Shown here piece after piece: positions 1 through 21,827 of a stretch of DNA of 64,000 bases. Within the stretch, counting starts at the first letter, position 1; the number at the start of each line of letters is the position of its first letter. A program made the position numbers and the translations under genes. The stretch is from Salvelinus alpinus. Its lineage: Eukaryota; Chordata; Actinopteri; Salmoniformes; Salmonidae. The notes under the pieces are model-generated. The model did not search any database. It was not told the DNA's origin and saw only the letters and a program-made list of their open reading frames with translations. The DNA is taken from contig NC_092096.1 in the NCBI RefSeq assembly GCF_045679555.1, positions 19,211,227 through 19,275,226 of the forward strand. Direction: 5' to 3'.

Positions 1-1363
1 GGCAGACCAGAGTACAGTACCCTACGGCAGACCAGAGTACAGTACCCTACGGCAGACCAGAGTACAGTACCCTACAGCAGACCAGAGTACAGTACCCTAC
101 AGCAGACCAGAGTACAATACCCTACAGCAGACCAGAGTACAGTACCCCACAGCAGACCAGAGTACAGTACCCTACAGCAGACCAGAGTACAGTACCCTAC
201 AGCAGACCAGAGTACAGTACCCTACAGCAGACCAGAGTACAGTACCCTACAGCAGACCAGAGTACAGTACCCTACAGCAGACCAGAGTACAGTACCCTAC
301 AGCAGACCAGAGTACAGTACCCTACAGCAGACCAGAGTACAGTACCCTACAGCAGACCAGAGTACAGTACCCTACGGCAGACCAGAGTACAGTACCCTAC
401 GGCAGACCAGAGTACAGTACCCTACGGCAGACCAGAGTACAGTACCCTACAGCAGACCAGAGTACAGTACCCTACAGCAGACCAGAGTACAGTACCCTAC
501 AGCAGACCAGAGTACAGTACCCTACAGCAGACCAGAGTACAGTACCCTACAGCAGACCAGAGTACAGTACCCTACAGCAGACCAGAGTACAGTACCCTAC
601 GGCAGACCAGAGTACAGTACCCTACGGCAGACCAGAGTACAGTACCCTACAGCAGACCAGAGTACAGTACCCTACAGCAGACCAGAGTACAGTACCCTAC
701 AGCAGACCAGAGTACAGTACCCTACAGCAGACCAGAGTACAGTACCCTACAGCAGACCAGAGTACAGTACCCTACAGCAGACCAGAGTACAGTACCCTAC
801 AGCAGACCAGAGTACAGTACCCTACAGCAGACCAGAGTACAGTACCCTACAGCAGACCAGAGTACAGTACCCTACAGCAGACCAGAGTACAGTACCCTAC
901 AGCAGACCAGAGTACAGTACCCTACAGCAGACCAGAGTACAGTACCCTACAGCAGACCAGAGTACAGTACCCTACGGCAGACCAGAGTACAGTACCCTAC
1001 GGCAGACCAGAGTACAGTACCCTACGGCAGACCAGAGTACAGTACCCTACAGCAGACCAGAGTACAGTACCCTACAGCAGACCAGAGTACAGTACCCTAC
1101 AGCAGACCAGAGTACAGTACCCTACAGCAGACCAGAGTACAGTACCCTACAGCAGACCAGAGTACAGTACCCTACAGCAGACCAGAGTACAGTACCCTAC
1201 AGCAGACCAGAGTACAGTACCCTACAGCAGACCAGAGTACAGTACCCTACAGCAGACCAGAGTACAGTACCCTACAGCAGACCAGAGTACAGTACCCTAC
1301 AGCAGACCAGAGTACAGTACCCTACAGCAGACCAGAGTACAGTACCCTACAGCAGACCAGAGT
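1..1363. repeat. 25-bp tandem satellite array
   Basis: About 54 head-to-tail copies of a 25-bp unit (agcagaccagagtacagtac plus cctac), nearly identical throughout. The array begins at or before the window edge and stops at about 1363. The main variant is G instead of A in the first base of the unit. It lies in the nuak1 intron upstream of the first visible exon. No coding role is visible. Confidence 0.97.
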
Positions 1364-2000
1364 TAGCTCACACAATAAGACACATAATTGGCCTTCTGTG
1401 CCCATGTAGCAGCCCACCCCCCAACCTCCACCCTCCCCCTCCCTCAGGCCCTCTCCACCCTCCCCCTCCCTCAGGCCCTCTCCACCTCCAGGTTGAGTGC
1501 TGTTCCCTGGGGAGACAGAGAGAGGGTTGGCCCTTTGTCCTCCACAGTCCCTACAGCTGGAGGCTATGACTGATGTCATTACTGTAGGTCCTGGTGGAGT
1601 GATGTCATATCCCCAGCTGGGAGAGACTGAGGGTGCATCCCAAATATAGTGCACTACTATGGGCCCTGGTTAAAAAAGTGTGCACTATAAAGGGAATAGG
1701 GTGCCAGCTGGGAGAGGATGACTGACGGATAGGACTGGCTACAGCTGCTGGTGACATCCTGGTGAGGGAGTTGTCGGGGGCAACCGTGACATCCTGGTGA
1801 GGGAGTTGTCGGGGGCAACCGTGACATGGTGAGGAGGGAGGAGCCGGACATAGAGATACAGTAGGTTAGGACAGGTCAGCGCTGCAGTGACAGACTGAAG
1901 GAAGTGCAGCAGAGTATAGACTTCCCCTGCTTCCTCCCTACAGATAGAGAGAGACAGAGACATACGCCCAGGTAGTGAGCGGGCAAACAGGCCCAACCCC
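1364..2000. other. intronic sequence with short duplications and a MITE relic
   Basis: No gene is seen. The stretch holds a 31-bp direct duplication of a pyrimidine-rich segment (about 1425-1485), a near-perfect 40-bp duplication (about 1748-1827) and a degenerate palindromic MITE at 1632-1712. It leads into the 5' end of the LINE. Short open frames here have no recognisable protein features. Confidence 0.6.
1632..1712. mobile_element. palindromic MITE, gggccc-centred family, copy 1
   Basis: Imperfect inverted repeat around a central gggccc. The arms contain tagtgcactacta on the left and gtgcactataaagggaatag on the right, ending in gggtgcc. Related copies occur at 6042, 14575, 20671, 28701 and 37074. 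No coding capacity. I recognise the pattern as an abundant salmonid and teleost foldback element, but no Repbase name is asserted. Confidence 0.6.
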
Positions 2001-5000
2001 CACTCTTACACTCGCCCAAGCCAACGGCATGTACCAGATGCTCAGCAGGCTCTGCTCACACTTACTGGCCTGAGGCCAAACCACACGGCCAACAACATTG
2101 GACACTTTATGGAACAAAAAGCCTTCACTATATCATACTGGAATATCCAAGGTCTGAGGTCATCTGCCTTTGGCCTAAAGAGCAGGAACCCGGACTTCAC
2201 CAAAGAAATCGGTAATGCAGACATTGTCATCCTGCAAGAAACATGGTATAGAGGAGACGGACCCACTGGTTGCCCTCTAGGTTACAGAGAGCTGGTAGTC
2301 CCATCCACCAAACTACCAGGTGTGAAACAGGGAAGGGACTCAGGGGGAATGCTAATTTGGTATAGAGCAGACCTAACTCACTCCATTAAATTAATCAAAA
2401 CAGGAACATTTTACATTTGGCTAGAAATTCAAAAGGAAATTATCTTAACAGAGAAAAATGTCCTCCTGTGTGCTACCTATATCCCCCCACTAGAATCCCC
2501 ATACTTTAATGAAGACAGCTTCTCCATCCTGAATGAGGAAATCAATCATTTCCAGGCCCAGGGACATGTATTAGTCTGTGGCGACCTAAATGCCAGAACT
2601 GGACAGGAACCTGACACCCTCAGCACACAGGGGGACAAACACCTACCTGGAGGTGACAGCATTCCCTCCCCCATATGCCCACCTAGGCACAACTATGACA
2701 ACATAACCAACAAAAACGGGTCACAACTCCTGCAGCTCTGTCGCACGCTGGGTATGTACATAGTCAATGGTAGGCTTCGAGGGGACTCCTATGGTAGGTA
2801 CACCTATAGCTCATCTCTTGGCAGTAGCACTGTAGACTACTTTATCACTGACCTCAACCCAGAGTCTCTCAGAGCGTTCACAGTCAGCCCACTGACACCC
2901 CTATCAGACCACAGCAAAATCACAGTCTACTTGAACAGAGCAATACTCAATCATGAGGCATCAAAGCCAAAGGAACTGAGTAACATTAAGAAATGCTATA
3001 GATGGAAGGAATGCAGTTTGGAAACCTACCAAAAAACAATTAGGCAACAGCAAATTCAATCCCTTTTAGACAACTTCCTGGGTAAAACGTTCCACTGCAA
3101 TAGTGAAGGTGTAAACTTGGCAGTAGAAAATCTTAACAGTATATTTGACCTCTCAGCTTCCCTATCAAATCTAAAAATCTCAAATAGAAAACCGAAGAAA
3201 ATGAACAACAATGACAAATGGTTTGATAAAGAATGCAAAAATCTAAGAAATAAATTGAGAAACCTGTCCAACCAAAAACATAGAGACCCGGAAAACCTGA
3301 GTCTACGCCTTCACTATGGTGAATCACTAAAACAATACAGAAATACACTACGGAAAAAGAAGGAACAGCACGTCAGAAATCAGCTCAATGTAATTGAAGA
3401 ATCCATAGACTCTAACCAATTCTGGGAAAATTGGAAAACACTAAACAAACAACAACACGAAGAATTATCTATCCAAAATGGAGATGTATGGGTAAACCAC
3501 TTCTCCAATCTTTTTGGCTCTATAACAAAGAATAAAGAGCAAAAACATATACATGATCAAATACAAATCCTAGAATCAACTATTAAAGACTACCAGAACC
3601 CACTGGATTCTCCAATTACCTTGAATGAGTTACAGGACAAAATAAAAACCCTCCAACCCAAAAAGGCCTGTGGTGTTGATGGTATCCTTAATGAAATGAT
3701 CAAATACACAGACAACAAATTCCAATTGGCTATATTAAAACTCTTTAACATCGTCCTTAGCTCTGGCATCTTCCCCAATATTTGGAACCAAGGACTGATC
3801 ACCCCAATCCACAAAAGTGGAGACAAATTTGACCCCAATAACTACCGTGGAATATGCGTCAACAGTAACCTTGGGAAAATACTCTGCATTATCATTAACA
3901 GCAGACTCGTACATTTCCTCAATGAAAACAATGTACTGAGCAAATGTCAAATTGGCTTTTTACCAAATTACCGTACAACAGACCATGTATTCACCCTACA
4001 CACCCTAATTGACAACCAAACAAACCAAAACAAAGGCAAAGTCTTCTCATGCTTTGTTGATTTCAAAAAAGCCTTCGACTCAATTTGGCATGAGGGTCTG
4101 CTATACAAATTGATGGAAAGTGGTGTTGGGGGTAAAACATACGACATCATAAAATCCATGTACACAAACAACAAGTGTGCGGTTAAAATTGGCAAAAAAC
4201 ACACACATTTCTTCACACAGGGTCGTGGGGTGAGACAGGGATGCAGCTTAAGCCCCACCCTCTTCAACATATATATCAACGAATTGGCGCGGGCACTAGA
4301 ACAGTCTGCAGCACCCGGTCTCACCCTACTAGAATCCGAAGTCAAATGTCTACTGTTTGCTGATGATCTGGTGCTTCTGTCACCAACCAAGGAGGGCCTA
4401 CAGCAGCACCTAGATCTTCTGCACAGATTCTGTCAGACCTGGGCCCTGACAGTAAATCTCAGTAAGACCAAAATAATGGTGTTCCAAAAAAGGTCCAGTC
4501 GCCAGGACCACAAATTCCATCTAGACACCGTTGCCCTAGAGCACACAAAAAACTATACATACCTCGGCCTAAACATCAGCACCACAGGTAGCTTCCACAG
4601 AGCTGTGAACGATCTGAGAGACAAGGCAAGAAGGGCATTCTATGCCATCAAAAGGAACATAAATTTCAACATACCAATTAGGATCTGGCTAAAAATACTT
4701 GAATCAGTCATAGAGCCCATTGCCCTTTATGGTTGTGAGGTCTGGGGTCCGCTCACCAACCAAGATTTCACAAAATGGGACAAACACCAAATTGAGACTC
4801 TGCATGCAGAATTCTGCAAAAATATCCTCCGTGTACAACGTAGAACACCAAATAATGCATGCAGAGCAGAATTAGGCCGATACCCACTAATTATCAAAAT
4901 CCAGAAAAGAGCCGTTAAATTCTACAACCACCTAAAAGGAAGCGATTCCCAAACCTTCCATAACAAAGCCATCACCTACAGAGAGATGAACCTGGAGAAG

Positions 5001-5826
5001 AGTCCCCTAAGCAAGCTGGTCCTAGGGCTCTGTTCACAAACACACCCCACAGAGCCCCAGGACAACAGCACAATTAGACCCAACCAAATCATGAGAAAAC
5101 AAAAAGATAATTACTTGACACATTGGAAAGAATTAACAAAAAAACAGAGCAAACTAGAATGCTATTTGGCCCTAAACAGAGAGTATACAGTGGCAGAATA
5201 CCTGACCACTGTGACTGACCCAAACTTAAGGAAAGCTTTGACTATGTACAGACTCAGTGAGCATAGCCTTGCTATTGAGAAAGGCCGCCGTAGGCAGACA
5301 TGGCTCTCAAGAGAAGACAGGCTATGTGCTCACTGCCCACAAAATGAGGTGGAAACTGAGCTGCACTTCCTAACCTCCTGCCCAATGTATGACCATATTA
5401 GAGAGACATATTTCCCTCAGATTACACAGATCCACAAAGAATTCGAAAACAAATCCAATTTTGATAAACTCCCATATCTACTGGGTGAAATACCAGTGTG
5501 CATCACAGCAGCAAGATTTGTGACCTGTTGCCACAAGAAAAGGGCAACCAGTGAAGAACAAACACCATTGTAAATACAACCCATATTTATGTTTATTTAT
5601 TTTAACTTGTGTGCTTTAACCATTTGTACATTGTTACAACACTGCATATATATAGTATGACATTTGTCATGTCTTTATTGTTTTGAAACTTCTGTATGTG
5701 TAATGTTTACTGTTAATTTTTATTGTTTATTTCACTTTTGTATATTATCTACCTCACTTGCTTTGGCAATGTTAACACATGTTTCCCATGCCAATAAAGC
5801 CCCTTGAATTGAATTGAATTGAATTG
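2000..5826 (+). mobile_element. Non-LTR retrotransposon (LINE), apparently intact ORF2
   Basis: The element contains one long ORF (2109-5573), a 250-bp A/T-rich 3' UTR, a poly(A) signal AATAAA at 5793-5798 and a 3' tail of about four ttgaa repeats (5803-5826) instead of poly(A). Short tandem 3' tails are typical of several LINE clades. The 5' boundary near 2000 is a guess and no ORF1 is seen. It lies in the same orientation as nuak1, inside its intron. Clade placement is uncertain: I/Nimb-like or L2-like by feel of the RT and C-terminal region. Confidence 0.85.
2109..5573 (+). CDS. LINE ORF2 polyprotein: AP endonuclease and reverse transcriptase
   Basis: An uninterrupted 1154-residue frame. 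The first ~270 residues are an exonuclease-endonuclease-phosphatase domain: SYWNIQGL near the start, the catalytic QETW near residue 43, GDLNART near 158, a VDYFITD strand and the terminal SDH near 265. A lysine- and glutamine-rich linker follows. Reverse transcriptase spans roughly 515-800: KKACGVDG, NYRGI, the block A motif FVDFKKAFDS near 653, RQGCSLSP and the catalytic FADD near 750. Near 1072-1098 a CxxC...H...C pattern resembles the C-terminal zinc knuckle of many LINEs. The encoded protein would nick target DNA and prime reverse transcription there. No stop or frameshift interrupts it, unlike every other transposon ORF here except the short LINE ORF1 at 24088. The start is the first in-frame ATG; a longer N-terminus or a lost ORF1 cannot be excluded. 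Confidence 0.9.
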   Translation: MEQKAFTISYWNIQGLRSSAFGLKSRNPDFTKEIGNADIVILQETWYRGDGPTGCPLGYRELVVPSTKLPGVKQGRDSGGMLIWYRADLTHSIKLIKTGTFYIWLEIQKEIILTEKNVLLCATYIPPLESPYFNEDSFSILNEEINHFQAQGHVLVCGDLNARTGQEPDTLSTQGDKHLPGGDSIPSPICPPRHNYDNITNKNGSQLLQLCRTLGMYIVNGRLRGDSYGRYTYSSSLGSSTVDYFITDLNPESLRAFTVSPLTPLSDHSKITVYLNRAILNHEASKPKELSNIKKCYRWKECSLETYQKTIRQQQIQSLLDNFLGKTFHCNSEGVNLAVENLNSIFDLSASLSNLKISNRKPKKMNNNDKWFDKECKNLRNKLRNLSNQKHRDPENLSLRLHYGESLKQYRNTLRKKKEQHVRNQLNVIEESIDSNQFWENWKTLNKQQHEELSIQNGDVWVNHFSNLFGSITKNKEQKHIHDQIQILESTIKDYQNPLDSPITLNELQDKIKTLQPKKACGVDGILNEMIKYTDNKFQLAILKLFNIVLSSGIFPNIWNQGLITPIHKSGDKFDPNNYRGICVNSNLGKILCIIINSRLVHFLNENNVLSKCQIGFLPNYRTTDHVFTLHTLIDNQTNQNKGKVFSCFVDFKKAFDSIWHEGLLYKLMESGVGGKTYDIIKSMYTNNKCAVKIGKKHTHFFTQGRGVRQGCSLSPTLFNIYINELARALEQSAAPGLTLLESEVKCLLFADDLVLLSPTKEGLQQHLDLLHRFCQTWALTVNLSKTKIMVFQKRSSRQDHKFHLDTVALEHTKNYTYLGLNISTTGSFHRAVNDLRDKARRAFYAIKRNINFNIPIRIWLKILESVIEPIALYGCEVWGPLTNQDFTKWDKHQIETLHAEFCKNILRVQRRTPNNACRAELGRYPLIIKIQKRAVKFYNHLKGSDSQTFHNKAITYREMNLEKSPLSKLVLGLCSQTHPTEPQDNSTIRPNQIMRKQKDNYLTHWKELTKKQSKLECYLALNREYTVAEYLTTVTDPNLRKALTMYRLSEHSLAIEKGRRRQTWLSREDRLCAHCPQNEVETELHFLTSCPMYDHIRETYFPQITQIHKEFENKSNFDKLPYLLGEIPVCITAARFVTCCHKKRATSEEQTPL

Positions 5827-6460
5827 ACAGAGAGACAGGGAGGGAGGGAGGGAGGGAGGGGGAGAGAGAGAGAGAAATAAATAAATAAAAAGCGAGAGAG
5901 AGAGGTCGACCACATCTTTCTTTGAGCACATCTGCCTTCCATGGTTAAGTGAATTATCAACACACAGTGCCTGGTCAAACTGTTCCTGTGGTTCTTCTGG
6001 TTCATATTGAACCATGACCACACTTCCTGTCACTGGCTGAATTCCAAATGGCTCCCTGATCCCTACATGCTGCCCTGACTACTGCACTCATTTACGACCT
6101 GGGCCCATGGGGCTCTGGCCCAAAGTAATGCACTATGTAGGGAATAGGGTGGTGTTTGAGATGTGGATCCTGTGTCCCACATGTTTAACAGCTGTTTAGT
6201 GTGTCACCCAACAACACGAGGGATGTTTACCAGAAAACATTTTGTCATTGAGATGAATTAAAGATGCTAGATTTATATAGAACATGTGCCACTTGAAAAT
6301 AACCATTGTGGATGAGCTCACCAAACATGGTAGACAAAAGAAAGGTGTGCATGTGTGTGTGTGTGTGTACGCGGGCGTGTGCGTGTGTGCGTGTGCGTGT
6401 GCGTGTGTGTGTGTAAATGGGTCACAGTTTAATTAGACTTGTCCTGTTTTGTCTTTGTAG
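5827..6460. other. intron sequence: GA-rich run, MITE relic, GT microsatellite
   Basis: No gene is seen. A purine-rich simple repeat (about 5829-5905) follows the LINE tail directly. A degenerate palindromic MITE lies at 6042-6160 and a GT/GC microsatellite at about 6346-6414. The stretch ends in a T-rich tract and the acceptor TTTGTAG at 6454-6460. Confidence 0.6.
6042..6160. mobile_element. palindromic MITE, gggccc-centred family, copy 2
   Basis: Starts ttccaaatggctccctg and ends atgtagggaatagggtgg around a central gggccc, matching the other copies in the window. Degenerate and non-coding. Confidence 0.55.
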
Positions 6461-17294
<10,834 letters not shown>

Positions 17295-17597
17295 AGGAGG
17301 TGGAGTTAGGGGAGTTTGGAAGGGACATGGGAAGGACAGACACACACTTGAACCCTCATTTCTGTGTTAGGACTGGCCACGTGTGTTGTGAACTGGGCGT
17401 CCCAGCCACCTTAATGTACTGAATCTACCCTCTCAGAGACAGTGCTGCTCTAGATGTTTATATGTTCAATAGAGCTAAATAAGTATTGTATTATATGTCA
17501 GTCAGAGACACAAACCATGCTGTGGTGAAGCTCATGGAAAACCTCCATTAAGTTTCCTAAAGCATCTTTAGAAGGACTGTCTCTGAATCCATGGACT

Positions 17598-18365
17598 TAT
17601 CTCAATGTAACGGACAGTTAGGGCTACTGTTCATGTTATCTCAATGTGACGGACAGTTAGGACTCCTGTTCATGTTATCTCAATGTAATAGACAGTTAGG
17701 ACTACTGTTCATGTTATCTCAATGTAATGGACAGTTAGGACTACTGTTCATGTTATCTCAATGTAACGGACAGTTAGGACTACTGTTCATGTTATCTCAA
17801 TGTAACGGACAGTTAGGACTCCTGTTCATGTTATCTCAATGTAACGGACAGTTAGGACTCCTGTTCATGTTATCTCAATGTAACGGACAGTTAGGACTCC
17901 TGTTCATGTTATCTCAATGTAACGGACAGTTAGGACTACTGTTCATGTTATCTCAATGTAATGGACAGTTAGGACTACTGTTCATGTTATCTCAATGTAA
18001 CGGACAGTTAGGACTACTGTTCATGTTATCTCAATGTAATGGACAGTTAGGACTACTGTTCATGTTATCTCAATGTAATGGACAGTTAGGACTACTGTTC
18101 ATGTTATCTCAACGTAACGGACAGTTAGGACTCCTGTTCATGTTATCTCAATGTAACGGACAGTTAGGACTAGTGTTCATGTTATCTCAATGTAATGGAC
18201 AGTTAGGACTACTGTTCATGTTATCTCAATGTAACGGACAGTTAGGACTACTGTTCATGTTATCTCAATGTAATGGACAGTTAGGACTACTGTTCATGTT
18301 ATCTCAATGTAATGGACAGTTAGGACTACTGTTCATGTTATCTCAATGTAATGTACAGTTAGGAC
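17598..18365. repeat. 39-bp minisatellite, about 20 copies
   Basis: The unit is ttatctcaatgtaacggaca followed by gttaggactactgttcatg. The variants are mostly aacgg/aatgg and ctcc/ctac. Because 39 is divisible by three, the array stays open for 266 codons with a 13-residue repeat (LSQCNGQLGLLFM). That frame is a by-product and not called a gene. Confidence 0.96.
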
Positions 18366-19375
18366 CGTGTGTTATCTATTTATATTGTTGAAACAGACAA
18401 ATATTGCCTGTGTGTTTTGGTCATTTCAAGACGTACTGTAGTGTATGTACCCTTCATGGAATGGTACTGTATAATAGTAGTACTTGATTGAATTGACATG
18501 AAGCCATACGTGATATTTGTCCAAATCCAGCAGGACATCTATTGTACAGTATCACAGTGGGAAGGTTGAAGAGCAAACCGTGTGTATTGATATAAGTCTA
18601 CTGTATGAGCCGTCCAAAGGAAGTGCCTTTATTAGTGCTATGTTATCATGTACTGTATTTCCTGAAGGTTTATGGAGGAACAGTTAGATAACCAACCAAA
18701 CTCACCATATTAGACACAACTATAGGGAGACGATTCTCAGAGCTGTGACCACACAGTCTCCCGAGTCTAAACAACTAGGACTTGTTCATGTTCGTAACCA
18801 TTTGGTTTCACAGTAGAACTGTAGTTGTTTTAGAAATGGGACTGAAAGACAGAACGACTGAAAGAACAAAAGAAGGGTGGGTAGAGACGTGTAGTCAAAA
18901 CTTAAGTAGATTCACAGAGTTGTGGCTACAAGCCCTCCAGTCTACATGACTTGGTCATGTGTAGGCTGTATGATATTGTACTGTAGTTGTTTTAGAAAGA
19001 GAAATACTGAAAAAAAACAAGGGGTAGATAGATGTGAGTTAGTGGGAGGGGTTAATGGGTTGGTTGTGGAGGTCTTGTTTGTGGAGGGAAGTTGGGTACT
19101 GGCCAGGGCTGTTACACCTCTTCCTCCCCAGACTGAAGACTCAGAGTGGAGCGAGAAAAGAGGGGGCTGAGAGAGACAGAGAAATATAGAAAGAAAGAGA
19201 GCGCGATAGTAGCTTAGTGTAGCTGGGAAAAGAAAGGGGTAGTAGAGAGAGAGAGAGAGGTTGAGTGAAAAAGGTCAAATGGAAAGAATGTTTGGAAGGG
19301 TAAAAGGAATGTTATGTTTCAGCTGACCAAATAATTTCAGCTTTAAGTTGGGAAGATACACAGTTCAACACATTG
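18366..19375. other. probable UTR sequence with an old internal duplication
   Basis: No gene. Segments at about 18735-18870 and 18905-19040 resemble one another (both contain cagag..tgtg, actgtagttgttttagaaa and actgaaa), suggesting an old diverged tandem duplication. A purine-rich stretch lies at 19140-19260. Confidence 0.4.
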
Positions 19376-20430
19376 CAGCTGAACGTCATTACAGTCACTG
19401 TAGCTGAACGTCATTACAGTCACTGTAGCTGAAAGTCATTACAGTCACTGTAGCTGAACGTCATTACAGTCACTGTAGCTGAACGTCATTACAGTCACTG
19501 TAGCTGAACGTCATTACAGTCACTGTAGCTGAACGTCATTACAGTCACTGTCGCTGAACGTCATTACAGTCACTGTCGCTGAACGTCATTACAGTCACTG
19601 TCGCTGAACGTCATTACAGTCACTGTAGCTGAAAGTCATTACAGTCACTGTAGCTGAAAGTCATTACAGTCACTGTAGCTGAACGTCATTACAGTCACTG
19701 TAGCTGAACGTCATTACAGTCACTGTCGCTGAACGTCATTACAGTCACTGTAGCTGAACGTCATTACAGTCACTGTCGCTGAACGTCATTACAGTCACTG
19801 TCGCTGAACGTCATTACAGTCACTGTAGCTGAACGTCATTACAGTCACTGTAGCTGAACGTCATTACAGTCACTGTAGCTGAACGTCATTACAGTCACTG
19901 TCGCTGAACGTCATTACAGTCACTGTCGCTGAACGTCATTACAGTCACTGTAGCTGAACGTCATTACAGTCACTGTAGCTGAACGTCATTACAGTCACTG
20001 TAGCTGAACGTCATTACAGTCACTGTAGCTGAACGTCATTACAGTCACTGTAGCTGAACGTCATTACAGTCACTGTCGCTGAACGTCATTACAGTCACTG
20101 TCGCTGAACGTCATTACAGTCACTGTCGCTGAACGTCATTACAGTCACTGTAGCTGAACGTCATTACAGTCACTGTAGCTGAAAGTCATTACAGTCACTG
20201 TAGCTGAACGTCATTACAGTCACTGTAGCTGAAAGTCATTACAGTCACTGTAGCTGAACGTCATTACAGTCACTGTAGCTGAACGTCATTACAGTCACTG
20301 TAGCTGAACGTCATTACAGTCACTGCCGCTGAAAGTCATTACAGTCACTGCCGCTGAAAGTCATTACAGTCATTGTAGCTGAACGTCATTACAGTCACTG
20401 TAGCTGAAAGTCATTACAGTCACTGTAGCT
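19376..20430. repeat. 25-bp minisatellite, about 42 copies
   Basis: The unit is agctgaacgtcattacagtc plus actgt. Variants are gaaagtcatt in place of gaacgtcatt and gtcgct in place of gtagct. Each unit contains a short dyad acagt-c-actgt and, in the major form, an acgtca half-site. Its period matches the unrelated array at 1-1363, but the sequences do not. Confidence 0.97.
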
Positions 20431-20610
20431 GGCACTACACAACCTTGATAGAACAACAGTGTGTTAGCTCATTGTAAGTGTTACATATAGATGGCCTTCT
20501 CTCTCTACAGCCTGTGTGCTGCTGGACCAGTTATATGTGCTCTATGAAGTGTGGCTTGGTGAGAGGGCATAACCTTCAGTACCACTCTAGAACAGAAATA
20601 ACCCAGGCAA

Positions 20611-20829
20611 TTATATGTTTCAGTGTGTTTGGGTTTCTCAAACATCACACGGTTGTTTAAATGTCTGGGGGTGTGTCCCAAATGGCACCCTATTGGTTAC
20701 TTTTGAACGCAGTTCTATGGGCCCTTTGTGAAAAGGAGTGCACTACATAGGTTGCCATTTGGGACACAGCCCCAGACATTTAAACAACCGGGTGGTGTCC
20801 GAGAAACCCAAACACACTGAAACATATTA
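20611..20829. repeat. Extended foldback (inverted repeat) with MITE core
   Basis: The left arm 20611-20686 and right arm 20754-20829 are complementary over 76 bp with about six mismatches, separated by 67 bp. The inner part is the gggccc MITE family (20671-20768). The arms continue about 60 bp outwards into sequence that other MITE copies here do not have. Confidence 0.85.
20671..20768. mobile_element. palindromic MITE, gggccc-centred family, copy 4
   Basis: gtgtcccaaatggcacccta at the left and gttgccatttgggacac at the right, around ctatgggccc. Non-coding. Confidence 0.7.
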
Positions 20830-21821
20830 GTGTTGAGAAATCAATGGAGCCCCACTGTGGAAATGTCACATATGCCAACGGATAGCTCATCAAAATAAAT
20901 CAAAATCAGCCAATGAATGATTCTGAAGGTTCAGGGGTCTTTATGGCTCAGGCTCAGGGCCCAGGGTGTTACCATAACAACCAACAGTCTTGTTAAGTAT
21001 TGTTTGGCCTTTTTGTATTGTATGGACTGAAATTGTATTTTTTAACTGGATTTTACAGTGCTGAAAAATGATACTATGTTAGTATTTTCATAGGATTTGT
21101 TTTTAATCATGCTTCTGTTTTTGATTTTTCCAAAATATAGAAACATTGTATGGTTTTATTTCATGGGCAGAGAATGTGTACCAGGTCTGCTTTAATAACT
21201 GGAAGGGGACCGGCCTCCTATGAAAACAGGGTTAGCGGTATGTGTGTGTATAAGGGACTGAAGAGGTTAAAGTTCAACAACAGTAAGGAACAAGTTGTAA
21301 ACACACAAGTGATTCTCTGGGAGTCGTAAGACTGAAAACACACACATGCACGTGCCTGCGCACACGCACACACACACAGCTATGTAGAATGTAATGGAAA
21401 AGAAAGGGGTGCCATCAAGTCTCAACAGGTCTAAGAGCCCCCAAGCTGCCCTCTGCATAACTAGACAAAACAGATGTTAGCCTACATCTGTTTGTTAAAA
21501 TATGTCATATAACTATAGGAAAACTTGACTAGATATTATCTTATGATAAAGTATTATGTTATTTAAGCTTTATTTTGCTGCTGTCTATTAATAGTGAAGT
21601 TATTACTGTACTATAGTTACCATCTTGTTATAGATGGTTCAACCTGGATCATGCTTTTGTTTGTTACCATCAGAGATGTGCTGTTCTGGTTTTTATAAAA
21701 ACGGTTTCAGATTGTGTAATAGCGTTGTTCTCTACTGCGTATTACAGTGGAAATCATGTTTGTAGTCAGGAGAGTGAGGAAACCACAGATTCTCACAATA
21801 TCTTCTTTCTGAATCATCTCA

Positions 21822-21827
21822 AATAAA
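21822..21827 (+). promoter_or_regulatory. candidate nuak1 polyadenylation signal
   Basis: AATAAA followed within 40 bp by a GT/T-rich downstream element. The sequence before it is A/T-rich and not repetitive, as expected for a genuine 3'UTR end. Assigned to nuak1 because no other + strand gene lies between. Confidence 0.5.

Noticed and set aside
1..1363. CRISPR-like array
   Set aside because: Units are contiguous with no unique spacers, and the host is a vertebrate.
17591..18391. 266-codon open frame with LSQCNGQLGLLFM repeats
   Set aside because: It is a 39-bp tandem array with a period divisible by three, in probable 3'UTR. There is no signal of a domain or a plausible transcript of its own.
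19376..20430. CREB-type enhancer array, from the acgtca motif in most units
   Set aside because: Only a half-site (gaacgtca, not tgacgtca), and many units have gaaagtca. It can be a chance property of a repeat unit in probable UTR.
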